64,000 nucleotides of DNA from SZUA-36 sp963727635. Lineage in GTDB: Bacteria; Pseudomonadota; Gammaproteobacteria; Xanthomonadales; SZUA-36. The notes beneath the pieces are model-generated. The model searched no databases. It was not told where the DNA came from and saw only the letters and a list, made by a program, of their open reading frames with translations. A program made the translations under genes and the position numbers. The stretch lies in contig CAVSHP010000016.1 in assembly GCA_963727635.1 (NCBI GenBank), positions 203,777 through 267,776 on the forward strand, given 5' to 3'. The first letter of the stretch is position 1. Each line of letters begins with the position of its first letter. Below are positions 26,213-35,280 of this stretch, piece after piece.

Positions 26213-27137
26213 AGCTACATTTCCTCTCCTGGCAAGGCGCGCACGGGAACTGCGCCTGCAAATGGATCTGTGACTCACCAACTGTACCGATAAGTCCGGG
26301 ATCCGTTGATCCATAAAGGGTAATGCACGGCGTACCGAGGGCGGCTGCCAGGTGCACCAGCCCGGTATCCACACCGACCACCGCGCCGGCCGCCGCGATC
26401 ACCGCTGCCAGCTCACCCAGCGACATCCACGGCAACACCTCGATGGCATCACTGACTGCAGCAATCTGCCGGGCACGCTGCTGTTCGGCAGAACTGCCCC
26501 AGGGGAGCTTTACCTGCAGGCCGGCGGCCACCGCCATGGAGGCCAGCCTGACCCAGTAGTGGTCCGGCCAGTGTTTCGTCGGCCAGGTCGTGCCGTGAAG
26601 AAACAACAGATAAGGCTGACGTACCTGATCAGGGAAATGCTGTTTTATGCCGTAATCGGGCGCGCTGTCCGGCACCGGGTAATCCAGCGCAGCGGCAAAC
26701 AACTGCCGCACGCGCTGCACTGCATGTTGATTGCGTGCAATGGCAAAGGTGTGATCATAGGCACGGGCTGCCACAGGCTCACGGGCACTGTCACGGTCCA
26801 GCCCCGCGCGTGGCCCGCGCGCAAAGCGTGCGATCACCGCGCTCTTCAGAAGGCCCTGCGCATCGATGACATGATCGTAGTGGCGGCTGCGCAGCTGCCT
26901 GACTGCTGCCTGAGGTTCACCGGCGCGCAACGCCCGGAACAGGTGATGTTTCCAGCGCCGTATGGCCACCGCGACGACCTCATCAACGGCGGCATGCCAC
27001 GCCGGCACCTCGGCAAAGGCCTCCTCCACTACCCAGTCAAAGCGGATTCCGGCGTGATGCAGCGTGGCATCGCTAATGGCCGGCAGGGTATGCAAAACAT
27101 CTCCAAGGGAAGACGTTTTGATAATCAATACCCTCAC
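26213..27137 (-). CDS. waaC: Lipopolysaccharide heptosyltransferase I, C-terminus cut by a junction
   Basis: About 308 residues of a GT-B family 9 enzyme: MRVLIIKTSSLGDVLHTLPA, VIDAQGLLKSAVIARFARG, LLFLHGTTWPTKHWPDHYW, VVGVDTGLVHLAAALGTPC and LYGSTDPGLIG. The last recognisable block is FPCAPCQERKCSY; the final ~10-20 residues are missing because the sequence changes at about 26,212. It adds the first L-glycero-D-manno-heptose to Kdo2-lipid A at the inner membrane. It starts with GTG at 27137, overlapping the waaF stop by four bases. High GC, unlike the Fic gene it abuts. Confidence 0.9.
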
Positions 27138-28149
27138 CGTCGCATCACCTCTTCCATGGCCGCAATAATGCGCGCCGGCGGCAGTTCATTGAGACAATTG
27201 AGGTGGCCCAGCGGGCACTCTCGCCTGAAACAGGGGCTGCAGTCCAGTCCCAGCCGTTCAACCTTGGCGGTCTCTGACAGCGGCGGCGTAAAACCGGGGT
27301 CGGATGAGCCATAGACCGCCACCATCGGCCGCTGCAAGGCCGCCGCGATGTGCATCAGGCCCGAGTCATTGCACACGACAAAGCTCGCCATTGCCAGCAG
27401 GTCGATGGCATCTTCAAGGCGGGTACGACCGGCGAGATTCTCGCAGCGGCCATGCGCCTGTGCATTGATGCTGTCGCATACCGATTCGTCATTCACCGAG
27501 CCAAGCAGCCATACCTGCCAGCCCTGCGACAGCCACTGCAGCGCAACCGCGGCATAGTAGGCCTCCGGCCACTTCTTTGACGCGCCGAACTCGGCGCCCG
27601 GACACAGCGCCAGCACGGGTTTTTCAGTGGCATCCAGGTCCAGCCGCAGCAGCGCCGCGCGGCCGTTCTCATGGTCGACATCAAGGCCGGGAGCGGCAGT
27701 GGCTCCGGCAAGGCTGCACCGGCAGGAAGCGCCAGTGCGACGAAACGCTGTACGGTCATCGTCAGACGCTGCGCGTCGAGGCGCCGGCAGTCGTTCAGTA
27801 ACCATTGCCGCATCTCGCCGACATAACCGGTGCGCAGAGGAATGCGTGCCCAGAAGGGAACCAGTGCGGACTTCAGTGAATTGGGTAGCACGATAACCTG
27901 CTGGTAGTGCCCGGCACGCAAGTCAATCCCGAGGCGGCGGCGAGTCAGCAACTTTACTTCACCGTGCCCGAGGGGCATGTCGATCGCCTGACGCACTTCC
28001 GGCATCCGCTCCAGCAATGCACGCGTCCAGCCCGGCGCCAGTACATCGATCGCCCGTTCCGCATCCTGCGCCTTAAGCACCTTGAACAGACTCTGGGCCA
28101 TGACCATATCACCGACCCAGGATGGCGCAACGATCAACACAGCGACCAA
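27134..28149 (-). CDS. waaF: ADP-heptose:LPS heptosyltransferase II, one frameshift
   Basis: Two frames join near 27,690 into about 338 residues, the usual WaaF length. Segments in order: VLIVAPSWVGDMVMAQSLFK, VLAPGWTRALLERMPEV, LPNSLKSALVPFWARIPLRT, then in the second frame LALCPGAEFGASKKWP, VCNDSGLMHIAAALQRPMVA, YGSSDPGFTPPL and CSPCFRRECPLGHLNCL. It transfers the second heptose of the LPS inner core. TTG 28149 (after GAGAGG) or GTG 28140 is the probable start. The frameshift lies in a GC-rich stretch and is probably a sequencing indel. Confidence 0.9.
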
Positions 28150-28238
28150 TGGTTCCAGCCTCTCTGTAACGGGGATGCGGGCATTGTGCCTTGATTCATG
28201 GCAGGCATCCAACTATTACCCTCAAGCAGACAGCGGGA

Positions 28239-29018
28239 TCATGGCAGCGGTACGTAATAGCGGCGCGGATACAGGCGAAACACCAGCCGCATGATCACGT
28301 AGTGAGGGAAAATGCGATAGGGCCAGTAACGCCGGTAGCCGGTCTGTAACAGGCGTTCCTTGTCCTGCAACCGCCGCGCCTCACCTGCCGGCGACTTCGA
28401 TAACTGCTGTTCGCTCTTGCTGTAGATGTACAGAATCTTTCTGACCAGGCCATATTTTATCCCCCGGTCAATGATGCGCCCCCAGAACTCCCTGTCACCG
28501 GCAGCGTAATATGCCTCATCAAAGACACCGATACTGTCCTTGAGACTACGCCGCCAGGCGGTGAATGCACCGGGCCGATGAAACAGCTTCATTGTCCGCA
28601 GGCTGGCCAGCGACCACAGCTCTCTGGCAGGAATCCTGGATAGCGGCTGCCTCGCAGTCAGCACCGTACACACATCCCAGTCATGCGCGTCGATAGTCCG
28701 GACAACGTACTCAAGCAATCGCGGGTGCATGCTGTCATCCATATTCGAATAACACACCAGCGGGGCGCTGGATGCTTCCCATCCCAGATTCCAGGCCTTG
28801 AACAGGCTGACACGTTCTTCAAGGGCGAGCAACCTGCAGTTTGGATGCTGCGCGCAAAAGGGGGCGAGCAGCTCACGTTCCCGTTGCGGAGAAGCAGGTT
28901 CAACAAAGATAAACTCCGTTTCCTCGAAAATGGTCTGTTGCCTGATCTCCGCAAGTTTTTTCCCGACAAATTCGCTGTCGTTATAGGTACTGATAATAAC
29001 CGAGATTTTATAGGACAT
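28239..29018 (-). CDS. Family 2 glycosyltransferase of the LPS locus
   Basis: A 259-residue intact GT-A enzyme: VIISTYNDSEFVGKKLAEIR, FIFVEPASPQRERELL, LFKAWNLGWEASSAPLVCYS, NMDDSMHP (metal/sugar site) and FDEAYYAAGDREFWGRII (catalytic acid region). The C-terminus is basic (RRYWPYRIFPHYVIMRLVFR). It probably adds an outer-core sugar; donor and acceptor cannot be told from sequence. It lies between waaF and the waaG remnant and is read in the same direction. Confidence 0.85.
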   Translation of the reverse strand: MSYKISVIISTYNDSEFVGKKLAEIRQQTIFEETEFIFVEPASPQRERELLAPFCAQHPNCRLLALEERVSLFKAWNLGWEASSAPLVCYSNMDDSMHPRLLEYVVRTIDAHDWDVCTVLTARQPLSRIPARELWSLASLRTMKLFHRPGAFTAWRRSLKDSIGVFDEAYYAAGDREFWGRIIDRGIKYGLVRKILYIYSKSEQQLSKSPAGEARRLQDKERLLQTGYRRYWPYRIFPHYVIMRLVFRLYPRRYYVPLP

Positions 29019-29041
29019 AGTTTCAACCCGGAAGCCGGTAG

Positions 29042-29317
29042 CTAATGCTGACCGGCAATGACAGCTTCATGAATAATTCGGGCTGCCTTCTCATGCAAAC
29101 TGTATAAATCCTGTGTTTGCCCATAGCGAACATAGTTCCTGATACCGCGTGCCGGCAGTTGATGCACCTGGAATCCCGCCGGGATATCACCCTGCCAGGA
29201 GAGTGTATAGACGTGTATTTCATGGCCGAGACCCTGGCAGGCGACTGCAATACGCAGCATGTCGCGCTGCAGGCCGCCGTAGGGGAAATACTTGAAGAGA
29301 ACGAAGGCAAGCTTCAT
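29042..29317 (-). CDS. waaG-like glucosyltransferase with a large in-frame internal deletion
   Basis: A 91-residue open frame. Its first ~63 residues are a clean WaaG start (MKLAFVLFKYFPYGGLQRD, GHEIHVYTLSWQG). Its last ~27 (RYGQTQDLYSLHEKAARIIH) match the extreme C-terminus of WaaG-type enzymes, where TQDLYSLPEKAA is typical. About 280 residues between, including the catalytic GT-B core, are absent with the frame kept. The product cannot be an active transferase. It is either a real deletion or a collapse in assembly. Confidence 0.75.
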   Translation of the reverse strand: MKLAFVLFKYFPYGGLQRDMLRIAVACQGLGHEIHVYTLSWQGDIPAGFQVHQLPARGIRNYVRYGQTQDLYSLHEKAARIIHEAVIAGQH

Positions 29318-29350
29318 AGAAAACCGGTCAACCTGTTTCCCTTACAGCAC

Positions 29351-29420
29351 TGTAGGGTCGAATTTATTCGACCGCTGGTGTTTCATCGCGATCTGCTGGC
29401 CGAATGAATTCGGCCCTACA
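29351..29420. repeat. Palindromic REP-like element
   Basis: TGTAGGGTCGAATTTATTCG (continuing ACC, 29351-29373) is the near-perfect inverse of 29398-29420 (ending CGAATGAATTCGGCCCTACA), with three mismatches in 23 and a 24-nt spacer. Such TGTAGGG...CCCTACA palindromes are widespread intergenic repeats in gammaproteobacteria. It sits between the waaG remnant and ilvE. Confidence 0.75.
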
Positions 29421-29447
29421 ACGGTAATTCAGCCACTCGAGCAGGAG

Positions 29448-30371
29448 CTACACCACCGTCAGCCAGTCTTTATATTGTCTCGACCCGGCCGTGCACGACA
29501 TCGAAATACAGTGATCTGCAGTTGCTCGGTGAGCGGCCCGCGGCCGCCATTGCCAATGACGCGGTTATCCACTTCCCTGATCGGGGTGACTTCTGCCGCG
29601 GTACCGGTAAAGAACGCCTCGTCTGCCAGGTACACCTCGTCACGGGAAATGCGTTTTTCACGCACCGTCAGGCCGATATCCGCCGCCAGCTCCATGAGGG
29701 TGTCACGGGTAATGCCTTCCAGGGCCGAGCTCGTGTCCGGCGTGTACAGCACACCGTCACGGACGATAAAAATGTTCTCGCCGCTGCCCTCTGCCACGAA
29801 ACCGTGGTCATCCAGCAGCATGGCCTCGTCATAGCCGGATTGCAGCGCCTCGTTCAGCGCCAGCATGGAGTTAATGTAATTACCGGTCGCCTTCGCCTTG
29901 CACATGGTGATGTTGACATGATGACGGGTATAGGACGAGGTCTTGATGCGGATACCCTTCTCCATGTTGTCGGCGCCCAGGTAAGAACCCCATTCCCAGG
30001 CCGCCACCATGCCATGCACCTTGAGGTTATCCGCGCGCAGGCCCATGCCCTCGGCGCCGTAGAAAAACAGCGGGACGAATATAGGCGGACTCCAGCCGGT
30101 TTTCGCGCACCGCGGTGATTTGCGCCGCATTGATCGTTTCCCGGTCCCACGGCACCTTCATCATCATGATATGTGCCGAGCCGAACAGGCGCCGGGTGTG
30201 TTCCTGCAGACGGAAAATCGCCGTCCCCCGGTCGGTCTTGTAGGCGCGCACACCTTCAAACACGCCCATGCCGTAATGCAGGGAATGCGTCAGGACATGT
30301 ACCTGCGCCTCGCGCCAGGGTACCAGCTCGCCATCCATCCAGATGACGCCGTCACGATCAGCCATTGACAT
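29448..30371 (-). CDS. ilvE: Branched-chain amino acid aminotransferase, frameshifted
   Basis: Frames join near 30,085, 29,500 and 29,478 into about 307 residues, the family length. Segments: VIWMDGELVPWREAQVHVLT, HYGMGVFEGVRAYKTDRGTA, RLFGSAHIMMM, ESAYIRPLFFYGAEGMGLR, then NEALQSGYDEAMLLDDHGFV and EGSGENIFIV. The end is restored as LYFDVVHGRVE and KDWLTVV. The PLP Lys is in CKAKATGNYINSMLA. It carries out the last transamination to Leu, Ile and Val in the cytoplasm. GGAG lies 8 nt before the ATG. The three indels are in a gene normally essential for prototrophy, so sequencing error is likely. Confidence 0.9.
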
Positions 30372-30400
30372 ACTTGAATCTCCTCAAAACCCTACAATTG

Positions 30401-30480
30401 GCCACGGAATCCACGGAAGAACACGGAAAAATTTCCTGTCAGGCTTTTATTCTTCCGTGTTCTTCCGTGGATTCCGTGGC
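30401..30480. repeat. Perfect 28-bp inverted repeat, ACACGGAA family, copy 1
   Basis: The left arm 30401-30428 (GCCACGGAATCCACGGAAGA then ACACGGAA) and the right arm 30453-30480 are exact inverses around a 24-nt spacer. The arms are built from iterated CACGGAA words. A shorter, related copy lies at 33,506-33,576 on the other side of glnE. Confidence 0.85.
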
Positions 30481-30503
30481 AATTTTTGTAAGACCAGGTT
30501 ACA

Positions 30504-33426
30504 TCATCCCTCACCCATGAACCGCTCCCAGATATCCGCCACGAGCGTACGCTGCTCCAGCAGCACGTCGTTGCCGGCGACACTCGGTTGTTCCTGCAGG
30601 GCAAGGTGGTTAATGTGATGCCGGATTGCGCAATAGGCGTCTGCCAGTTGTGCCGCGTCATCCGCGGGCATCAGTCCTGCCACGGCAAAGGCGTCCAGTA
30701 ACCGCAGATTATCCGTGTGCCCGAGCAGCTCCGGATGTTTATCAGACCACAGCAGGACGCCACATTGAACCATAAATTCAATATCAACGATACCGCCCCG
30801 GCATTGCTTCAGGTCCACCTGCCGGTCGTTCGTCTTGTCCAGTTCCGCACGCATGCGCCGGCGCATATCCTTAACTTCCTTGCGTAATTTTGCGGCATCG
30901 CGAGGCCGCGCCAGTACACCTGAACGGATACGTTCAAACTGGCGTACGATTTCCCCGCTACCGGCAACCACGCGCGCACGCACCAGCGCCTGGTTTTCCC
31001 AGGTCCAGGCACTGAGACGCTGATACTCCGCGAAGGCATCCAGGCTGCTGACCAGCAGGCCCGATGAGCCGTTCGGGCGCAGTCGCATGTCCACCTCGTA
31101 GAGGACTCCCGCCGAGGTATAGGTATTCAGGTAATGAATGATGCGCTGGCTCAGGCGAGTGAAAAATTCACTGTTACCCAGCACCTTCGGGCCGGCCGTG
31201 TGTTGTTCATTGCCACTGCTGTCATGCAGGAAGACAATGTCGAGATCCGAGCCGTAACCCAGTCTCATAGCCGCCCAGCTTGCCGTAGGCGACGATCCCG
31301 AAGCTGGCCTCGCGCAGTTTGCCATGCTGCAGATAGCCCGGCTTGCCGTGACGCGCCACCAGTTGCTCCCATGCCTGCTGCAGCACCCGCTCCAGCACCG
31401 TCTCCGCAATACAGGTGAGATGGTCTCCGATCCTGGGCAGCGGCAGCCCGGTGACGATGTCGGCCGCGGCAACATGCAGCACTGATGCCTGCTGGAATTG
31501 CCGCAGGCGGTCCATCTGCTGCTCGAGATCATCAGCGGGAATACCGGCCAGGCGCACATCCAGCACAGCCTGCAGGCCCGCCTTGTCGAGCGGGTCGTAG
31601 AGGGCTGCGCGGGTCGAGCAATTCATCGAGCAGGATGGGATGCTGGGTTAATTGCGTCGCGACCCAGCTGCTGGCCGCACACAACTGCGACAGTTGCGAC
31701 AAGGCCATCGGGTTCTCGAGCAACAGCGACAGGTAGGTGGTACGCCCCGCAATCGCCTCCAGTAATCCGCCGAGGCGTTTCAGTACCGCTAATGGCGAGC
31801 TTGCAGCCGCCGCCGCATGCAGCACCAGCGGCATCAGCTCATCGAAACGTTGCCGTCCCTGCTCACCGAGGTGACGGGTCACGGGCCCGCCACGAAACGC
31901 CGTGAGCCACTGCAGGGTCTCTTCGGCATTCCTGGTAGCCGGCAGCCGCCAGTGCCACGATGGCGTCCGCCGGGTCTGTAGTTCCATTCCATGCAACTGA
32001 CAATCCGGGTGACTGGTCGCGCTGCGTGTCGGACACCCGGGTCCCGGGTTCGGCAAACACCTGTTCAAAATGTTCCTGCACCCGCTGCCGGTGCAACTTC
32101 AGTTCCTGGTGAAACGCTTCCCAGTCGGGAAATCCCATGGCAAACGCCAGTCGCGCCCTGCCGGTATCGTCATCCGGCAAATCATGCACCTGCTGATCCG
32201 CGAAGGCCTGCAAGCGGTTTTCTGTACGGCGCAGAAAGTGATAGGCCTCGGTCAGCTGCAGGCTCACATGGGCCGGCAGATAACCGAGTACCGCCAGCGC
32301 ATCCAGGATCTGCCAGCACCCCGCGCTGTTGCAACAGCGGTTGCCGGCCACCGCGCACCAGTTGAAAGGCCTGCGCGATAAATTCAATCTCGCGGATACC
32401 GCCCGGCCCCAGCTTGATGTTGTCCCGCATCCCCTTGCGCTCGACCTCGCGCACGATCTGTTCCTTGAGATTGCGCAGCGACTCAAACGCACTGAAATCC
32501 AGGTAGCGTCGATACACAAAGGGCTGCAGCAGTTGCATCAGTTGCGTGGCAGCTTTTTCCGGACCGGCAACCGGGCGCGCCTTGATCATGGCATAGCGTT
32601 CCCACTCACGGCCCTGCAATTGATAGTAATCAGCCAGCGCATCAAAATTTGCCACCAGTGGACCACTGTCTCCATAGGGGCGCAGACGCATATCGACACG
32701 GTAAACAAAGCCATGCTCGGTATGATTACCCAGTATCTGGATAAGCTGTTGACCGAGTTGCAGATAGAATTCGTCCGCGCTGAGCGACTGGCGATCCCAG
32801 TCCGTTGCCGCATCCTCCGGGTAGGCAAAGATCAAATCTATGTCGGAGGAAAAATTCAGTTCGCCCGCACCCAGCTTGCCCATACCCAGCACGACCATTT
32901 CCGGCGTGATCTTTTTTGCCGCCGCCGTGCGTTGCACCGCCCACTTGCCAAGGTAATCAAGCGCAACACCCACACAGGCATCCGCCAGCGCAGAGAGATC
33001 GCGGAGCACCTCGTTCAGCGGCGCCCAGCCGGCCAGGTCGCGCCAGGCAATACGCAGCATTTCCTGGCGACGAAAGTCACGCAGTATGCGTCCCAATGCC
33101 AGGCTGTCGGCAACATCCTTTGTTGCGTACCCGAGCTTGCGCAGGTGTTCACCAGCCGCGTAATCGGCGAGCAGCCCGCCGTTCGTCAGCAGCCGGTTGA
33201 ACAGCGCGGGGTCATGGATACAGCTTTGCGATACAAAATCACTGCAGGCCCAGACGCGCAGCAGGCTGGTGGTGAAGTCCGGATTGTGCGGAACCGGGAA
33301 TTGCGCCTCTTTCGAGGCCTGCACAAAGGCTTCCCAGGTTTCGCTCAACCGCTCGCGTAGCACCGCGGGCAACTCGGCCGTATGCAGCCGGTTAACAGCC
33401 GTTGGCGTATACGCTGGGCGTGTCAT
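30504..33426 (-). CDS. glnE: Glutamine synthetase adenylyltransferase/adenylyl-removase, frameshifted
   Basis: Five minus-strand frames (joins near 32,345, 31,930, 31,615 and 31,265) rebuild about 970 residues, the usual GlnE length. The N-terminal deadenylylase half has MLRIAWRDLAGWAPLNEVLR, GMGKLGAGELNFSSDIDLIF and VDMRLRPYGDSGPLV. The C-terminal adenylylation half has SFGIVAYGKLGG, YGSDLDIVFLHD, YEVDMRLRPNGSSGLLVSS and CRGGIVDIEFMVQ. The enzyme adds or removes AMP on glutamine synthetase according to PII state. Both nucleotidyltransferase cores look intact between the breaks, so indels in the sequence are more likely than pseudogenisation. CACGGAA repeats flank the gene. Confidence 0.92.
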
Positions 33427-33505
33427 AGAGGTTGTTTAAGTTAGGCCAGCCAAAGGCCGACAGTTCTGTCTCATCTGACTCGAATGCTACTTACCTGAAC
33501 ATCTT

Positions 33506-33576
33506 GCCACGGAAGCACACGGAATGACACGGAAGAAAAATGCTTTAATAGAATTATTTCCGTGTACTTCCGTGGC
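33506..33576. repeat. Inverted repeat, ACACGGAA family, copy 2
   Basis: GCCACGGAAGCACACGGAAT (33506-33525, continuing GACACGGAA) faces TTCCGTGTACTTCCGTGGC (33558-33576). The outer 19 nt of the arms are inverse with one mismatch. Same building word as copy 1 at 30,401, with a different middle. Confidence 0.8.
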
Positions 33577-33662
33577 CAATGGGTTGTTTATTGATGAGAC
33601 CTCGTAAGTAACTGCCATTCTCATCCGACTCTGATTATATACAACACCAACCGGGGGTAAAT

Positions 33663-34781
33663 ATGGATTTCAAGGCCTATCTCAGAACCATGGTCGAAAA
33701 AGACGCATCGGACCTGTATCTGAGCAGTGGCGCTCCAGCCAGCGCAAAAATCGATGGCACACTGCAACCACTTGAAGACACGAAACTCACCACGGAACAG
33801 ATCAGGAATGTAGCCTACGCTGTGATGGATAGCGAACAGATCGCCGTGTTTGAACACAAGCCGGAAATGAATCTGGCTATCTCCGAGGAGGGTATCGGCC
33901 GCTTCAGGGTCAATATTTTCCGCCAGCGCAACAGCATTTCACTGGTCATTCGCAACATCAAAACCGACATACCGGACTGGAAGAAGCTGGGGCTGCCCAC
34001 CATACTGACCGATGTCATTATGGAAAAACGCGGACTGGTGCTGTTCGTCGGCGCCACCGGTTCCGGCAAATCCACCTCGCTGGCATCGCTGATCGATTAC
34101 CGCAACAGCAACAGCGCCGGTCATATCATCACCATCGAGGACCCGATCGAATTCGTGCACTCGCACAAGCAGTCGATCGTCAACCAGCGCGAGGTCGGCG
34201 TTGATACCGACAGTTACGAGGATGCCCTGAAGAATACCCTGCGGCAGGCACCGGATGTCATCCTGATCGGCGAGATTCGTGACCGCGACACCATGGAACA
34301 CGCGCTGGCGTTTGCCGAGACCGGGCACCTCGCCATTTCCACGCTGCACGCCAACAATGCCAACCAGGCACTTGATCGCATCATCAATTTCTTTCCCGAG
34401 GACCGCCGCAACCAGTTGCTGCTCGACCTGTCACTGAACCTGCGCGCCTTTGTGTCGCAGCGGCTTATCAAGACAGTCGACGGCAAACGGGCCGCTGCCG
34501 TGGAAATCCTGCTGGGTACACCGCTGGTGCAGGACATGATTCGCCGCGGTGATGTGCATGAAATCAAGGAGGTGATGCAGAAATCGGAAAGCCTCGGCAT
34601 GCAGACCTTTGACCGGGCCCTGTACAAGCTGGTCGAGGCCGGCAGGATCAGTGCCGACGAGGCGCTGAAAAATGCCGATTCACCCAACAACCTGCGCCTC
34701 TCGCTCAGCCTGAATACCGACAAGGTCGAAAAGAAGGCCGCCGCGGTCAGATTTGAGCCTGATGGAGAAAGAAGAACATAA
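33663..34781 (+). CDS. pilU: Type IV pilus retraction ATPase, PilT/PilU family
   Basis: A 372-residue hexameric secretion ATPase. N-terminal domain with KDASDLYLSSGAPASAKIDG; Walker A GATGSGKS at 130-137; Asp box IITIEDPIEFVHSH; Walker B VILIGEIRDRDTMEHALA; His box GHLAISTLHANNANQ. The C-terminal tail beyond the ATPase is longer than in PilT, which together with the DFKAYLRTMVEKDASD start favours PilU. It powers pilus retraction at the inner membrane. Intact. It is the last gene of the high-GC block; 80 nt further on the sequence turns AT-rich. Confidence 0.9.
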   Translation: MDFKAYLRTMVEKDASDLYLSSGAPASAKIDGTLQPLEDTKLTTEQIRNVAYAVMDSEQIAVFEHKPEMNLAISEEGIGRFRVNIFRQRNSISLVIRNIKTDIPDWKKLGLPTILTDVIMEKRGLVLFVGATGSGKSTSLASLIDYRNSNSAGHIITIEDPIEFVHSHKQSIVNQREVGVDTDSYEDALKNTLRQAPDVILIGEIRDRDTMEHALAFAETGHLAISTLHANNANQALDRIINFFPEDRRNQLLLDLSLNLRAFVSQRLIKTVDGKRAAAVEILLGTPLVQDMIRRGDVHEIKEVMQKSESLGMQTFDRALYKLVEAGRISADEALKNADSPNNLRLSLSLNTDKVEKKAAAVRFEPDGERRT

Positions 34782-34861
34782 AGATGACGAGATTTCCCTC
34801 CGGCGATTTTTAATTTTAAGTAGTTTGCGAAAATAAGTAATTTACCGACAGAATTTGAACG

Positions 34862-34987
34862 ATGCCGGAATCTGAAATTGTCATATATCAATCCTCTGTA
34901 GAAGCTATTGAAATTCAGGTTAGACTTGAAGGCGATACTATCTGGCTTTCACAAAAGCAAATAGCTGATTTGTTTGAAACAGAGTAG
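34862..34987 (+). pseudogene. N-terminal stub of a RhuM-family protein
   Basis: ATG 34862 opens a 41-residue frame: ESEIVIYQSSVEAIEIQVRL, EGDTIWLSQKQIADLFETE, then TAG. This is the conserved start of RhuM-family (virulence protein RhuM) proteins, which normally continue for another 250-300 residues. The rest is absent; the following bases look like the degraded Bacteroidetes side. It marks the boundary of the high-GC block. Confidence 0.75.
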
Positions 34988-35280
34988 GCCTTCGGCTAAC
35001 TGCATCGTGAAAAAATAACGCTGACCGGTTAGATTTGTTCCTAAGCATGAATTGTTGTAAAATCAGCAAATAGAACCCAGATGAAGAGGATGTTTTCTCT
35101 CAATGAAATAAGGCAAGAGATCAACCTATAGCTAAAAAATCCTTTTTGAAAAATGATTGATATTGCTAACTTTGTTTAAAGGTACCGCATATTTCATGAC
35201 GTGGAAATTTCTATTCGATGAAAACTTGATCTTATTGAAATCTTACAACTCACCGAAGAAAATTCAGGAGGTGTTCACAG
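34988..35280. other. Stretch with no intact gene at the B/C junction
   Basis: Stops are frequent in all frames and composition is AT-rich. From about 35,250 one frame starts to look like the YD-repeat gene that follows (LTEENSGGVHRFFDYNAYG). I see no promoter or RNA gene I can support. Confidence 0.4.

Noticed and set aside
26352..27314. 320-residue plus-strand frame
   Set aside because: High GC creates long antisense frames here; the minus strand has unmistakable heptosyltransferase motifs.
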